NCBI GenBank assembly: GCA_016715895.1
Contig: JADJXH010000004.1
Span: 992,001-1,056,000, forward strand
Origin: Flavobacteriales bacterium
GTDB lineage: Bacteria; Bacteroidota; Bacteroidia; Flavobacteriales_F; PHOS-HE28
DNA length: 64,000 nt
Reading direction: 5' to 3'
Shown: in pieces, positions 15,373-22,726 of the stretch
Layout of the letters: each line of letters begins with the position of its first letter
How positions within the stretch are numbered: the stretch's first letter is position 1
Program-made: the position numbers and the translations under genes
The notes under the pieces: model-generated
The model's input: the letters and a program-made list of their open reading frames with translations, nothing else
The model's database searches: none
What the model was told of the DNA's origin: nothing

Positions 15373-15759
15373 TCAGGCAGCGATCACCGGCACCCCATAA
15401 GCTGCGAAATGCGGATCCGCCGTGAGCAGGTGCATGCCCTCGGTTTTCGCCTGGGCGATCAGCATCCGGTCGAAGGGATCGCGGTGGTGGAGGGGTAGCG
15501 GCGAAGCAGCTAGGAAATGCTCTTCACGGAGCGGAAGGACGAGAAACCCGGCTTCATGGACCAAGCGGTAGGTGGATGCCAGATCACGGTCCAGGGTAAG
15601 CTTGCCGATCGAGGTCTTGATCGCGATCTCCCAGAAGGTCACGTGGCTGATGTAGAAATCCTCGTCGGCTGTTTCAATGCGCTCGCGCAACTCGCGGGAC
15701 AGGCGCTTATCCAACGACTGGAACCAGAGCAGCACATGCGTGTCGAGCAACACGCTCAT
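15373..15759 (-). CDS. vapC: PIN-domain ribonuclease toxin, VapC family
   Basis: A 128-residue PIN protein that cleaves RNA when free of its antitoxin. Acidic residues of the site are visible: Asp6 (LLDTHVLLWF), Glu44 in FWEIAIKTSIGKL, and Asp94/Asp97 in HHRDPFDRMLIAQA, plus Asp113 (LLTADPHF). Length and motif spacing match the PhdYeFM/DUF2281-associated VapC branch. Its ATG overlaps the end of the antitoxin gene by 4 bases, typical for VapBC operons. Family assignment is firm; the RNA target is unknown. Confidence 0.92.
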   Translation of the reverse strand: MSVLLDTHVLLWFQSLDKRLSRELRERIETADEDFYISHVTFWEIAIKTSIGKLTLDRDLASTYRLVHEAGFLVLPLREEHFLAASPLPLHHRDPFDRMLIAQAKTEGMHLLTADPHFAAYGVPVIAA

Positions 15760-15965
15760 TCCATGTACTCCTTGAAGTCGTCCAGCGGCGCATCGAAGTC
15801 GTCCGCCATGTGGATCTGGCCTTTCATCAGCCCCGCCACACGCTTCTTCTTGGGCGGCTCAGGCCGCTGCCTTCGTGTTAGCAGGAACTCGATGTAGTCG
15901 AGCACCTGCTTCCTCAGATCCTCTGGCAGGGAGTTCAGCTTCACGAAGAGGTCTGCGCTGGACAT
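15756..15965 (-). CDS. vapB: DUF2281/VapB-type antitoxin paired with VapC
   Basis: A 69-residue protein from ATG 15963-15965 (a start at 16001 would add 12 residues and overrun the promoter-like box). The N-terminal half, LFVKLNSLPEDLRKQVLDY then IEFLL, is the DUF2281 helix; the C-terminal part (KKKRVAGLMKGQIHMADD, then FDAPLDDFKEYME) is the segment that typically contacts the PIN toxin. The stop overlaps the vapC start. A TACCTTAG box lies four bases upstream of the ATG. A paralogue is encoded directly upstream. Confidence 0.85.
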   Translation of the reverse strand: MSSADLFVKLNSLPEDLRKQVLDYIEFLLTRRQRPEPPKKKRVAGLMKGQIHMADDFDAPLDDFKEYME

Positions 15966-15969
15966 AGTG

Positions 15970-15977
15970 CTAAGGTA
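15970..15977 (-). promoter_or_regulatory. -7 element of vapBC, leaderless position
   Basis: Minus-strand TACCTTAG ends four bases before the vapB ATG. With the usual spacing the transcript would begin at or within the start codon. Confidence 0.4.
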
Positions 15978-16003
15978 CAGCGCAAGCGATGCGTTCAGCA
16001 AAG

Positions 16004-16198
16004 CTATTCGTCCAAGGGCGCGTCGAAGTCGTCGGCGCCCACGATACGGCCCTTGGCCAAACCTGGTACACCGCCGCGCCGGGGTGACTCAGTTGGCTGC
16101 TTCTTCCGTTGAAGCAGGAACTCCAAGAAGTCCATCAACTCCTTGCGCAGATCAGCAGGCAGGGAATTGACCTTGAGGAAGAAGTCTGCCGTGGACAT
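16004..16198 (-). CDS. Second DUF2281-type antitoxin, without a toxin gene
   Basis: A 64-residue paralogue of the vapB product just downstream: FFLKVNSLPADLRKELMDF then LEFLLQRKKQ, and GLAKGRIVGADDFDAPLDE. The last residues align with ADDFDAPLDDFKEYME of the first antitoxin but stop earlier, lacking the YME tail. No PIN gene follows; the next gene is the first antitoxin, 38 bases away, and it has its own -7-like box. It may be a relic of a duplicated vapBC, or may supply extra neutralisation of the same VapC. Confidence 0.75.
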   Translation of the reverse strand: MSTADFFLKVNSLPADLRKELMDFLEFLLQRKKQPTESPRRGGVPGLAKGRIVGADDFDAPLDE

Positions 16199-16202
16199 GC
16201 CC

Positions 16203-16210
16203 CGAAGTTA
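16203..16210 (-). promoter_or_regulatory. -7 element of the orphan antitoxin gene, leaderless position
   Basis: Minus-strand TAACTTCG four bases before the ATG; same arrangement as for vapB and the MNT gene. Confidence 0.35.
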
Positions 16211-16244
16211 GGCCGATCGGGCTGGAATACGGGCACGGTCAGCC

Positions 16245-16541
16245 TCAGCCGCGCGCATGGATCAGTTGCTTGTCGCGGTCCACGTAAGGCTTCACGTGCG
16301 GGCTCAGGCCTTTGGTCGTCACCAGGTCCACGGACCGGGAAAGCAAGGCTTCCAGATCGAGGCCCATTTGGATGAAGTGCAAACCGATCGGACGGGTGTG
16401 GTCCAGTTCCACGAGGATGTCCACGTCGCTGCGGTCATCGGCTGCGCCGCGTGCGAAGAAACCGAACAGGAAAGCCTGCTTCACGGGCTGACCCGCGAAA
16501 TAGGTTCTCAGTTGCACCAATGTCTGCTCGTTCAAATGCAT
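16245..16541 (-). CDS. MNT-type nucleotidyltransferase-domain protein
   Basis: A 98-residue minimal nucleotidyltransferase. The motif reads FLFGFFARGAADDRSDVDIL: the two Asp ligands (SDVDIL) are present but the serine of the usual G-S pair before the ARG segment is replaced by Phe. Such proteins normally act as antitoxins (MntA) that AMPylate a HEPN toxin, but no HEPN gene is next to it. A remote possibility is that it modifies another partner in this cluster. The -7-like TACCTTCG ends four bases before the ATG. Confidence 0.8.
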   Translation of the reverse strand: MHLNEQTLVQLRTYFAGQPVKQAFLFGFFARGAADDRSDVDILVELDHTRPIGLHFIQMGLDLEALLSRSVDLVTTKGLSPHVKPYVDRDKQLIHARG

Positions 16542-16545
16542 GTAG

Positions 16546-16553
16546 CGAAGGTA
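16546..16553 (-). promoter_or_regulatory. -7 element of the MNT gene, leaderless position
   Basis: Minus-strand TACCTTCG, four bases before the start codon of the MNT-domain gene. Confidence 0.4.
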
Positions 16554-16566
16554 GGTAGATGCTCGG

Positions 16567-18525
16567 CTATCTCGCTCCTCGCAACTTGTCCCACCACGAA
16601 AGGCTCCTCAGCCTTTGAATTTCCTGTTCCTGCTCGGCGATCTTCCTGGACTTCTCCCTACCGTCTTTCTCATGAACGGTCACTTGTACCTGAGTTGAGG
16701 TCAAGTTGTCGTCCAGCCTTTTCACCTTGGACCTTAGGATGCCCAGCAGGGACTGCTGTTCCTGCTCTCTCCCCTCAGACGCCCAGAGCAGAGCCTCGGT
16801 TTTCGCAAGTCTGGCCTTTAGGTCAGTATTCAGACTCGTCAGCTCTTCAATCTCCTGATTCAGTTCCTCATTCGCGTCAAGCTGTTCGTTCAAACTATCC
16901 GTAAGCACGAGCGCTTGAGCCAAGCTCTCCTGTAGACGAATATCGACGTTATGGTATCGAACGGACCATGAAGTGAGTCGCTTCGTGTGCACTTGGAAGT
17001 ACCGCTTGAACAGATCCGTACTTACATCGTTCCGATACTTCAGGGCAGTCAGCAAGTGCTCGTAAGCCTCCGCGAGTCGCCCGGATCTAAAGGCATCACG
17101 TGCTGACCGATAGAAGCTATCTGCTCTGCCAGAGTTCAGTTCTTCGACAATGAGCGTCGCAGGCGTTTCCTGTTCTGCGAACTGGATCACATCCCGATCC
17201 GTTTTGATGGCCGAGCGATCAATTCGGCTCTTCAGTACCAAGCCGTTGAACGAGGTGCAACGACTTAGCGCCACATAGACCTGCCCCGAGGCAAAGGCGG
17301 AACCGATATCCGCGATGACCTTCTCGAACGTGAGCCCTTGGCTCTTGTGGACGGTGATGGCCCAAGCAAGGCGCAACGGATACTGCGTGAACGTTCCAAG
17401 CTCCTCTTCCCTTACACGATGAGCTTCCTTATCCCATGTGTACCTGATGTTCCGCCATACATATTTTTGAGCGACGAGAACCTTCTCATCTGGCATGACG
17501 ACCACCACACGATTGTCATCAAGTTCGGTAATGCGGCCAATGCTGCCGTTGTAGACGCCTGCATCCTTGTTGTTCCTCAGGAACATGACCTGTGCTCCTA
17601 CTTTGAGGCGAAGCGTCGAGTCTGTTGGATAGGATCTCTCTGGGAAGTCTCCTTGGATATCGGCTTTGAATTCGAAGAGCGGAGTTTCAATGGCCACAAG
17701 TTTCGCCTCATTGATCGCATCAACTTGGGCGTTATGTGTTCCTAAGGTGATATAACCCTCGCTAGGCTCGGGCTCAAACGATGGATCTAAGCGGGCGTTG
17801 AGAGCAATCATTTCAGGTTGGCTGACCTCGCTCACGCGCACTCGGTTGAGTAGCGTAATGAAATCCTCCTCCTTCTGCCGATAGATCTTCTTCAACTCGA
17901 TATAGATGGGCTTGTGTGCCTTAAGCACCTCGGAGCTAAAGAAGAAGGGGCTGGAATAGAACTGTCCGAGGACATTCCAATCCTCTTGCTTCGCCACTGG
18001 CGGCAATTGGAACGCATCCCCGATCAACACCGTTTGTACTCCACCGAAGGGTATATCCCGCCTGCCCCGGAATACTCGCAGGAGCCGATCGACAACATCC
18101 AGTAAGTCACAACGGACCATCGAAACCTCATCAATGACCAACAGATCCAATCCACGTAGGATCTCTTGCTTCTCGCTGCGATACCGAAAGTGGTCGTAGA
18201 TGGTAGACTGATCCGTGTCGCCTTCTCGAGGCTTTTCTCGTAGGCGTGGGTCGTTAGGCACGTACAGGCTCGGACGGATCTGAAAGAACGAGTGAATAGT
18301 CTCTCCTCCTGCGTTGATTGCAGCAACGCCCGTTGGGGCGAGTATCACAACATTCTTCTTCGATGTGGCTTTGAGATGCTTCAGGAAGGTTGTCTTACCT
18401 GTGCCGGCCTTACCAGTTAGATAGACAAGTCGATTGGTATGCCTGACGAAGTCAAGCGCCTGGTTGAACTCTGTGTTCGTCGGGTCGAGTTCGGGCAGGT
18501 CTGCTGCATCAGAATAAGAGGTCAT
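16567..18525 (-). CDS. PIF1-like superfamily 1 DNA helicase with C-terminal coiled coil
   Basis: A 652-residue helicase from ATG 18523-18525; the frame is open another 39 codons upstream but those residues are arginine-rich and unlike the family. Walker A is LTGKAGTGKTTFLKH (about residues 37-50), Walker B LLVIDEVSMV (about 125), and the C-terminal UvrD/PIF1 motif AWAITVHKSQGLTFEKV is near residue 390. It is followed by a TPR-like stretch (LAEAYEHLLTALKYRND) and a long coiled coil at about 555-640 (LNQEIEELTSLNTDLKARLA). By eye its base composition is distinctly less GC-rich than the neighbours, suggesting acquisition. Roles in such helicases include replication-fork and G4 processing; here it may belong to the accessory island. 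Confidence 0.88.
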   Translation of the reverse strand: MTSYSDAADLPELDPTNTEFNQALDFVRHTNRLVYLTGKAGTGKTTFLKHLKATSKKNVVILAPTGVAAINAGGETIHSFFQIRPSLYVPNDPRLREKPREGDTDQSTIYDHFRYRSEKQEILRGLDLLVIDEVSMVRCDLLDVVDRLLRVFRGRRDIPFGGVQTVLIGDAFQLPPVAKQEDWNVLGQFYSSPFFFSSEVLKAHKPIYIELKKIYRQKEEDFITLLNRVRVSEVSQPEMIALNARLDPSFEPEPSEGYITLGTHNAQVDAINEAKLVAIETPLFEFKADIQGDFPERSYPTDSTLRLKVGAQVMFLRNNKDAGVYNGSIGRITELDDNRVVVVMPDEKVLVAQKYVWRNIRYTWDKEAHRVREEELGTFTQYPLRLAWAITVHKSQGLTFEKVIADIGSAFASGQVYVALSRCTSFNGLVLKSRIDRSAIKTDRDVIQFAEQETPATLIVEELNSGRADSFYRSARDAFRSGRLAEAYEHLLTALKYRNDVSTDLFKRYFQVHTKRLTSWSVRYHNVDIRLQESLAQALVLTDSLNEQLDANEELNQEIEELTSLNTDLKARLAKTEALLWASEGREQEQQSLLGILRSKVKRLDDNLTSTQVQVTVHEKDGREKSRKIAEQEQEIQRLRSLSWWDKLRGAR

Positions 18526-18653
18526 GCCCTTCAAATCTAGATCTGTGCATTTCGCGTGAGCAATCGAACGGGAAAGCCCGGAACCGGTAATCCGGCGAGG
18601 ACTTGGACGGAAGAGCGCGACCCGAGGCTTTGCGAGGGGCACGCCCTAACAAT

Positions 18654-19811
18654 TCACTCCAACCAGCTCTTCCAATACTTCCCATCGTCGATCTTCAGCG
18701 CCTCCTCCGTCACCATCAACGGTCGGAAGGTGTCCACCATCACGGCAAGCTCGTTGGTCTCCTTCTGGCCGATGCTGCGCTCCATGGCGCCGGGGTGCGG
18801 GCCGTGGGGGATGCCGGCGGGGTGCAAACTGATGTGGCCGGGACCGATGTCGTTGCGGCTCATGAACTCACCGTCCACGTAGTAGAGCACCTCGTCCGCG
18901 TCGATGTTGCTGTGGTTGTAAGGTGCGGGGATGGCCTGCGGGTGGTAGTCGTACAGGCGGGGCACGAAGCTGCAGATCACGAAGGCGTCCGTCTCGAAGG
19001 TCTGGTGCACGGGAGGCGGCTGGTGCACGCGGCCGGTAAGGGGCTCGAAGTCGTGGATGCTGAAGGCGTAGGGGTAGTTGTAGCCGTCCCAGCCCACCAC
19101 GTCGAAGGGGTGCGTGGCGTAGACGAGCTCGTGCAGCAGGCCCTGCTTCTTCACCTTGATGACGAAGTCGCCCTTCTTGTCGATGGTCTCCAGCTTCTTC
19201 GGGCGGCGGATGTCGCGCTCGCAGTAGGGCGAGTGCTCCAGCAGCTGGCCGAACCAGTTGCGGTAGCGCTTCGGCGTGTACACCGGCCGGTGGCTCTCCA
19301 CGATGAAGAGTCGGTTGTCACTGTCCTTGAACTCCAGGGTGTAGATCATCCCGCGGGGGATCACCAGGTAGTCGCCGTACTTGAAATCGATGTTGCCGAG
19401 GAAGGTGCGGAGCGTGCCGCTGCCCTTGTGGATGAAGATGACCTCGTCGCAGTCGGTGTTCTTGTAGAAGTAGTCCACGCTCTTCGCCTGCGGGGCGGCG
19501 AGCACGATGGCCACGTCGCTGTTCACCAGGATGGGCTTGCGCGCTACGAGGTGGTCCTTCTCGGGCCTGGCCTTGAAGCCGTGCAGGCGCAGGGAGCGCA
19601 TGTTCTTCTCCACGGCGATCTTGGGCGTGAGGTCCTTGGGCTTGCCGAGGGCCTTCACCTGCGTGGGGCGGTGGATGTGGTAGAGCAGGGAGCTCATGCC
19701 ATCGAAGCCGATGGTGCCGAAGAGCTGCTCGTAGTAGATGCGGTCCTTGCCGTTCTTGAACACGGTGTGCCGCTTGTGCGGGATCTTGCCGAGGCTGTGG
19801 TAGATGGGCAT
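18654..19811 (-). CDS. hmgA: Homogentisate 1,2-dioxygenase
   Basis: A 385-residue Fe(II) dioxygenase that opens the ring of homogentisate to maleylacetoacetate, the step after HppD. The start at 19809-19811 (MPIYHSLGKIPHKRHTVF) is chosen over an upstream in-frame codon that lies in a repeat. Family landmarks: DEVIFIHKGSGTLRTFLG (about residue 135), GDYLVIPRGMIYTLEF, and the metal site region HSNIDADEVLYYVDGEF, then GHISLHPAGIPHGPHPGA. Length is slightly short of the human type but normal for the bacterial branch. The partner hppD is about 5 kb downstream on the same strand. Confidence 0.95.
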   Translation of the reverse strand: MPIYHSLGKIPHKRHTVFKNGKDRIYYEQLFGTIGFDGMSSLLYHIHRPTQVKALGKPKDLTPKIAVEKNMRSLRLHGFKARPEKDHLVARKPILVNSDVAIVLAAPQAKSVDYFYKNTDCDEVIFIHKGSGTLRTFLGNIDFKYGDYLVIPRGMIYTLEFKDSDNRLFIVESHRPVYTPKRYRNWFGQLLEHSPYCERDIRRPKKLETIDKKGDFVIKVKKQGLLHELVYATHPFDVVGWDGYNYPYAFSIHDFEPLTGRVHQPPPVHQTFETDAFVICSFVPRLYDYHPQAIPAPYNHSNIDADEVLYYVDGEFMSRNDIGPGHISLHPAGIPHGPHPGAMERSIGQKETNELAVMVDTFRPLMVTEEALKIDDGKYWKSWLE

Positions 19812-19841
19812 GTGCTGAATGCGGGTGAATGGCGAATGGTC

Positions 19842-19881
19842 AATGGTGAATGGCAGAGCGGGCGGCTGCCCATTCACCATT
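19842..19881. repeat. Inverted repeat hairpin between hmgA and trhO
   Basis: AATGGTGAATGGCAG (19842-19856) pairs with CTGCCCATTCACCATT (19866-19881), with one bulged base and a 9-base loop. The left arm is preceded by further partial copies (GGTGAATGG, GCGAATGGT). It could terminate trhO transcription or represent a small dispersed repeat. Confidence 0.6.
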
Positions 19882-19918
19882 CACTAACGACCAGTCGCCT
19901 GAGTTCATGGATGCGACG

Positions 19919-21097
19919 TTAGGAAGCTTGCGTGGCGTTGGAGCTGATCTTGCTCAACTCCGGATGCAGCGTGCCGTTCAGCGCGAGCAGCTCCTCCTCT
20001 TCGCGGATGCGGCGGCGCAGGCCTTCGGGGTCGTTGATGGCCTTGGTCTTCGTGCTGCGGGTACTGCGGCCCTTGCGCCAGGCGCGCTGAGCTTCGATCG
20101 GCAGCTGGTGGATCTCGCGGCAGCTGGGGGAGCAGCAGTCGGCGTATTTCGTTGCGCACGCTTCACATTGCACCAGCAGCAGGTTGCAGGTGGCCTCGTG
20201 GCAGTTGGTGATGCGGTCGCTGGGGGTGCCGCACTGCATGCAGGTGCTCACCACATCGTCTGTGATGCGCTCGGCCAGCCGCTCGTCGAACACGAAGTTC
20301 TGGCCGAGGTACTTGCTTTTCAGGCCTTCGGCCTTCAGCTGGCGCGCGTAGTCGATGATGCCGCCGTGCAATTGGCTCACCTTGGTGAAGCCTTGATGCT
20401 TGAGGTAGGCACTGGCCTTCTCGCAGCGGATGCCGCCGGTGCAGTACAACAGGATCTCGGGCTCCGTAGCGGGTCGACCCAGTGGGTTGACGGTACGGGT
20501 GCCATCGTTCGGCGTTGGCGGATCCTGCTGGCGCAGCATCTCCACCACCTCCTCGAGGGCCCCGCGGAAGTTGTCGGCCTTGGGAAGGTAGGCGCCCTCG
20601 AAATGCCCGATGAGGCACTCGTAGTTGTTGCGCATGTCGATCACCAGGGCGCCTTCCTCCATCTTCCGGTTGAAGGTGGCGGCATCCAGGTGCTCGCCGA
20701 CGTTGGTCACATCGAAGGCATCGTCGACCAGACCGTCGGCCACGATCTTCTTCTTCACCCGCACGATCAGCTTCAGGAAACTCCTGCCGTCATCTTCGAC
20801 CGCGATCTTCCACGGCACGTGCGCGAACGCCGGGCGTGCATCCAGCGCTGTGCGGAACCGCTCCAGGTCGGTCGTGGGCACGCTCACCTGTGCGTTGATG
20901 CCTTCCGGGGCGATGTACACGCGGCCCAGCACGCCCAGGGCCTCCCATTCCATGTAGAGGTCGTTGCGGAGGTCCTCCACCTCCGCCAGCCTCACGTAGC
21001 GATAGAAGGAGAGGGTGGTGCGTGGCGCACGTTCGTGCTCCAGGCGGGCGCGGAGGACATCCGGACGGTGCAGGTTGCGGAGGCGGTGCGGATCCAC
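19919..21097 (-). CDS. trhO: tRNA uridine(34) hydroxylase (rhodanese-related)
   Basis: A 392-residue protein of the TrhO/YceA family, which makes 5-hydroxyuridine at tRNA position 34. The N-terminal acylphosphatase-like part includes VLGRVYIAPEGINAQVSVPT (about 57-76). The rhodanese domain (about 140-255) has LVIDMRNNYECLIGHFEGA and the active loop LLYCTGGIRCEKASAYL with Cys219. A Cys-rich tail (CMQCG, ATCNLLLVQCEAC, DCCSPSC) is typical of the long form. The start is a GTG at 21095-21097, 35 bases downstream of a TACTTTCG box; a shorter start is possible. Confidence 0.93.
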   Translation of the reverse strand: MDPHRLRNLHRPDVLRARLEHERAPRTTLSFYRYVRLAEVEDLRNDLYMEWEALGVLGRVYIAPEGINAQVSVPTTDLERFRTALDARPAFAHVPWKIAVEDDGRSFLKLIVRVKKKIVADGLVDDAFDVTNVGEHLDAATFNRKMEEGALVIDMRNNYECLIGHFEGAYLPKADNFRGALEEVVEMLRQQDPPTPNDGTRTVNPLGRPATEPEILLYCTGGIRCEKASAYLKHQGFTKVSQLHGGIIDYARQLKAEGLKSKYLGQNFVFDERLAERITDDVVSTCMQCGTPSDRITNCHEATCNLLLVQCEACATKYADCCSPSCREIHQLPIEAQRAWRKGRSTRSTKTKAINDPEGLRRRIREEEELLALNGTLHPELSKISSNATQAS

Positions 21098-21131
21098 GGG
21101 ACGTGCGCCGGGCCTTCGGGCGCGACGGTAC

Positions 21132-21139
21132 CGCGAAAG
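21132..21139 (-). promoter_or_regulatory. Candidate -7 element of trhO
   Basis: Minus-strand TACTTTCG fits the Bacteroidetes -7 pattern, about 34 bases before the GTG start. Confidence 0.35.
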
Positions 21140-21322
21140 TACGGACCCGCCCGTCGCACCAGACCCGCTGGCGCGTCCACGGGCCCGGCGGACGGGTGGG
21201 CGGGGACAGTGTGAATGGGCGTGCCGCCTGGGAAGGACGATCGCAGGGCGTGCGCCATCCGCTGATCGGGGTTCAAGGTGGATCCCCTAGCTTGCCCACA
21301 ACACCAACACCGGACCTTTACC

Positions 21323-21535
21323 ATGAACACGTTCAAGCTGATCGCCGCAGTGGCGGTATTGACGGCCTCCCTGGCCTCCTGCAGGAGGTGCGAGACCTGC
21401 AGGGTCGTGAACAACGGAACGACCACCTACGAAGGCAAAGCGTGTGGGAACAAGGACGTCCGCGATTCCAATCAGCGGGCGTGCGAAGACCAGGCAGCTA
21501 TTTACGGGGGCACCTGCACCTGCGAGAAGTCCTAG
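21323..21535 (+). CDS. Small Cys-rich putative lipoprotein
   Basis: A 70-residue protein with a lipoprotein signal (MNTFKLIAAVAVLTASLASC; Cys20) and a mature part of about 50 residues with six further cysteines (RCETCRVVNNGTTTYEG, KACGNKDVRD, TCTCEKS). Spacing suggests a small disulphide-rich fold. No family recognised. It stands alone between trhO (divergent) and the SDR gene. Confidence 0.75.
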   Translation: MNTFKLIAAVAVLTASLASCRRCETCRVVNNGTTTYEGKACGNKDVRDSNQRACEDQAAIYGGTCTCEKS

Positions 21536-21718
21536 GACCACGGGTGATCGCGCAACGGGCATCCTTCACACGAAGGATGCTCGTTCGCGTTCGCCCCCTG
21601 CGGTCCACAGGTGGTATGGCGCTGGGACACCCCCGTGGGCGGGGTACGGCCGCTGGCATCGACCGGGAGCGCGAACACGACTAGATTCGCCGTCCAACTC
21701 CAATTCCAGCGGGCACGC

Positions 21719-22663
21719 ATGTCCAAGAGGATCCTGGTGATCGGCAGTTCGGGCCAGATCGGCACCGAGCTGGTTGAAGGCCTGCGGGCCCGCTTCGGCA
21801 GTGAGAACGTGGTGGCCTCCGACATCAAGGAGCCACAAGTAAAGCAGGACGGCCCCTTCGCCATGGTGGACGCCATGGACCGCCGCGGCATCGAGCGCAT
21901 CATCGACAAGCACGGCATCACGGAGGTCTACCTCCTCGCCGCCCTGCTGAGCGCAACCGCCGAGAAGGACCCCGCCTTCGCCTGGAAGCTGAACATGGAG
22001 GGCCTCTTCATCGTGCTCGAACTGGCGCGCGAGGGCAAGTTGAGACGGGTGTACTGGCCCAGCAGCATCGCCGTGTTCGGGCCCACCACACCCAAGGACG
22101 GCACGCCCCAGCGCACGGTGACCGAGCCCACCACGGTGTACGGCATCAGCAAGCTGGCCGGCGAGGGCTGGTGCCAGTACTACCACCAGCGCTACGGGGT
22201 GGACGTGCGGAGCATCCGCTACCCCGGCCTCATCGGCTGGAAGAGCGCGCCCGGTGGCGGCACCACGGACTATGCGGTGCACATCTTCCACGAGGCCATC
22301 AAGCACGGCACCTACACCAGCTTCCTCGGCCCGGAGAGCACCCTGCCGATGATGTACATGCCCGACGCCATCCGCGCCACCATCGACCTCATGGAGGCCC
22401 CGGCGGAGCAGGTGAAGGTGCGCACCAGCTACAACCTGGCCGGCTTCAGCTTCAACCCCGAACAGATCGCCGCCGAGGTGCGCCGGCATATCCCGGGCTT
22501 CACCATGGCCTATGCCCCGGACCATCGGCAGGCCATCGCCGACAGCTGGCCCCGCAGCATCGACGACAGCGCCGCCCGCGCCGATTGGGGCTGGAAACCG
22601 CACTACGACCTGAAGGCCATGGTGGACGACATGATGGCCAACCTCAAGGGGCGCGTGGGCTGA
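21719..22663 (+). CDS. NAD-dependent epimerase/dehydratase, L-threonine 3-dehydrogenase-like
   Basis: A 314-residue extended SDR. The NAD-binding motif is ILVIGSSGQIGTELVEGL (residues 5-22), the catalytic dyad is in TTVYGISKLAGEGWCQYY (Tyr and Lys four apart), and the SS of VYWPSSIAVFGPTTPK aligns with the catalytic Ser/Thr. The substrate loop IRYPGLIGWKSAPGGGTTDY and the phrase MYMPDAIRATIDLMEAP are characteristic of the GalE-like L-threonine dehydrogenases of Bacteroidetes. The reaction would be threonine to 2-amino-3-oxobutyrate. The kbl partner is not in the window, so the sub-family call is good but not proven. Confidence 0.85.
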   Translation: MSKRILVIGSSGQIGTELVEGLRARFGSENVVASDIKEPQVKQDGPFAMVDAMDRRGIERIIDKHGITEVYLLAALLSATAEKDPAFAWKLNMEGLFIVLELAREGKLRRVYWPSSIAVFGPTTPKDGTPQRTVTEPTTVYGISKLAGEGWCQYYHQRYGVDVRSIRYPGLIGWKSAPGGGTTDYAVHIFHEAIKHGTYTSFLGPESTLPMMYMPDAIRATIDLMEAPAEQVKVRTSYNLAGFSFNPEQIAAEVRRHIPGFTMAYAPDHRQAIADSWPRSIDDSAARADWGWKPHYDLKAMVDDMMANLKGRVG

Positions 22664-22726
22664 GGAGGCGATCGAAACCCCCGGACCATCAGCGGCGTAT
22701 AGCGGGCGTCCCGAACGGGCCCCGCC

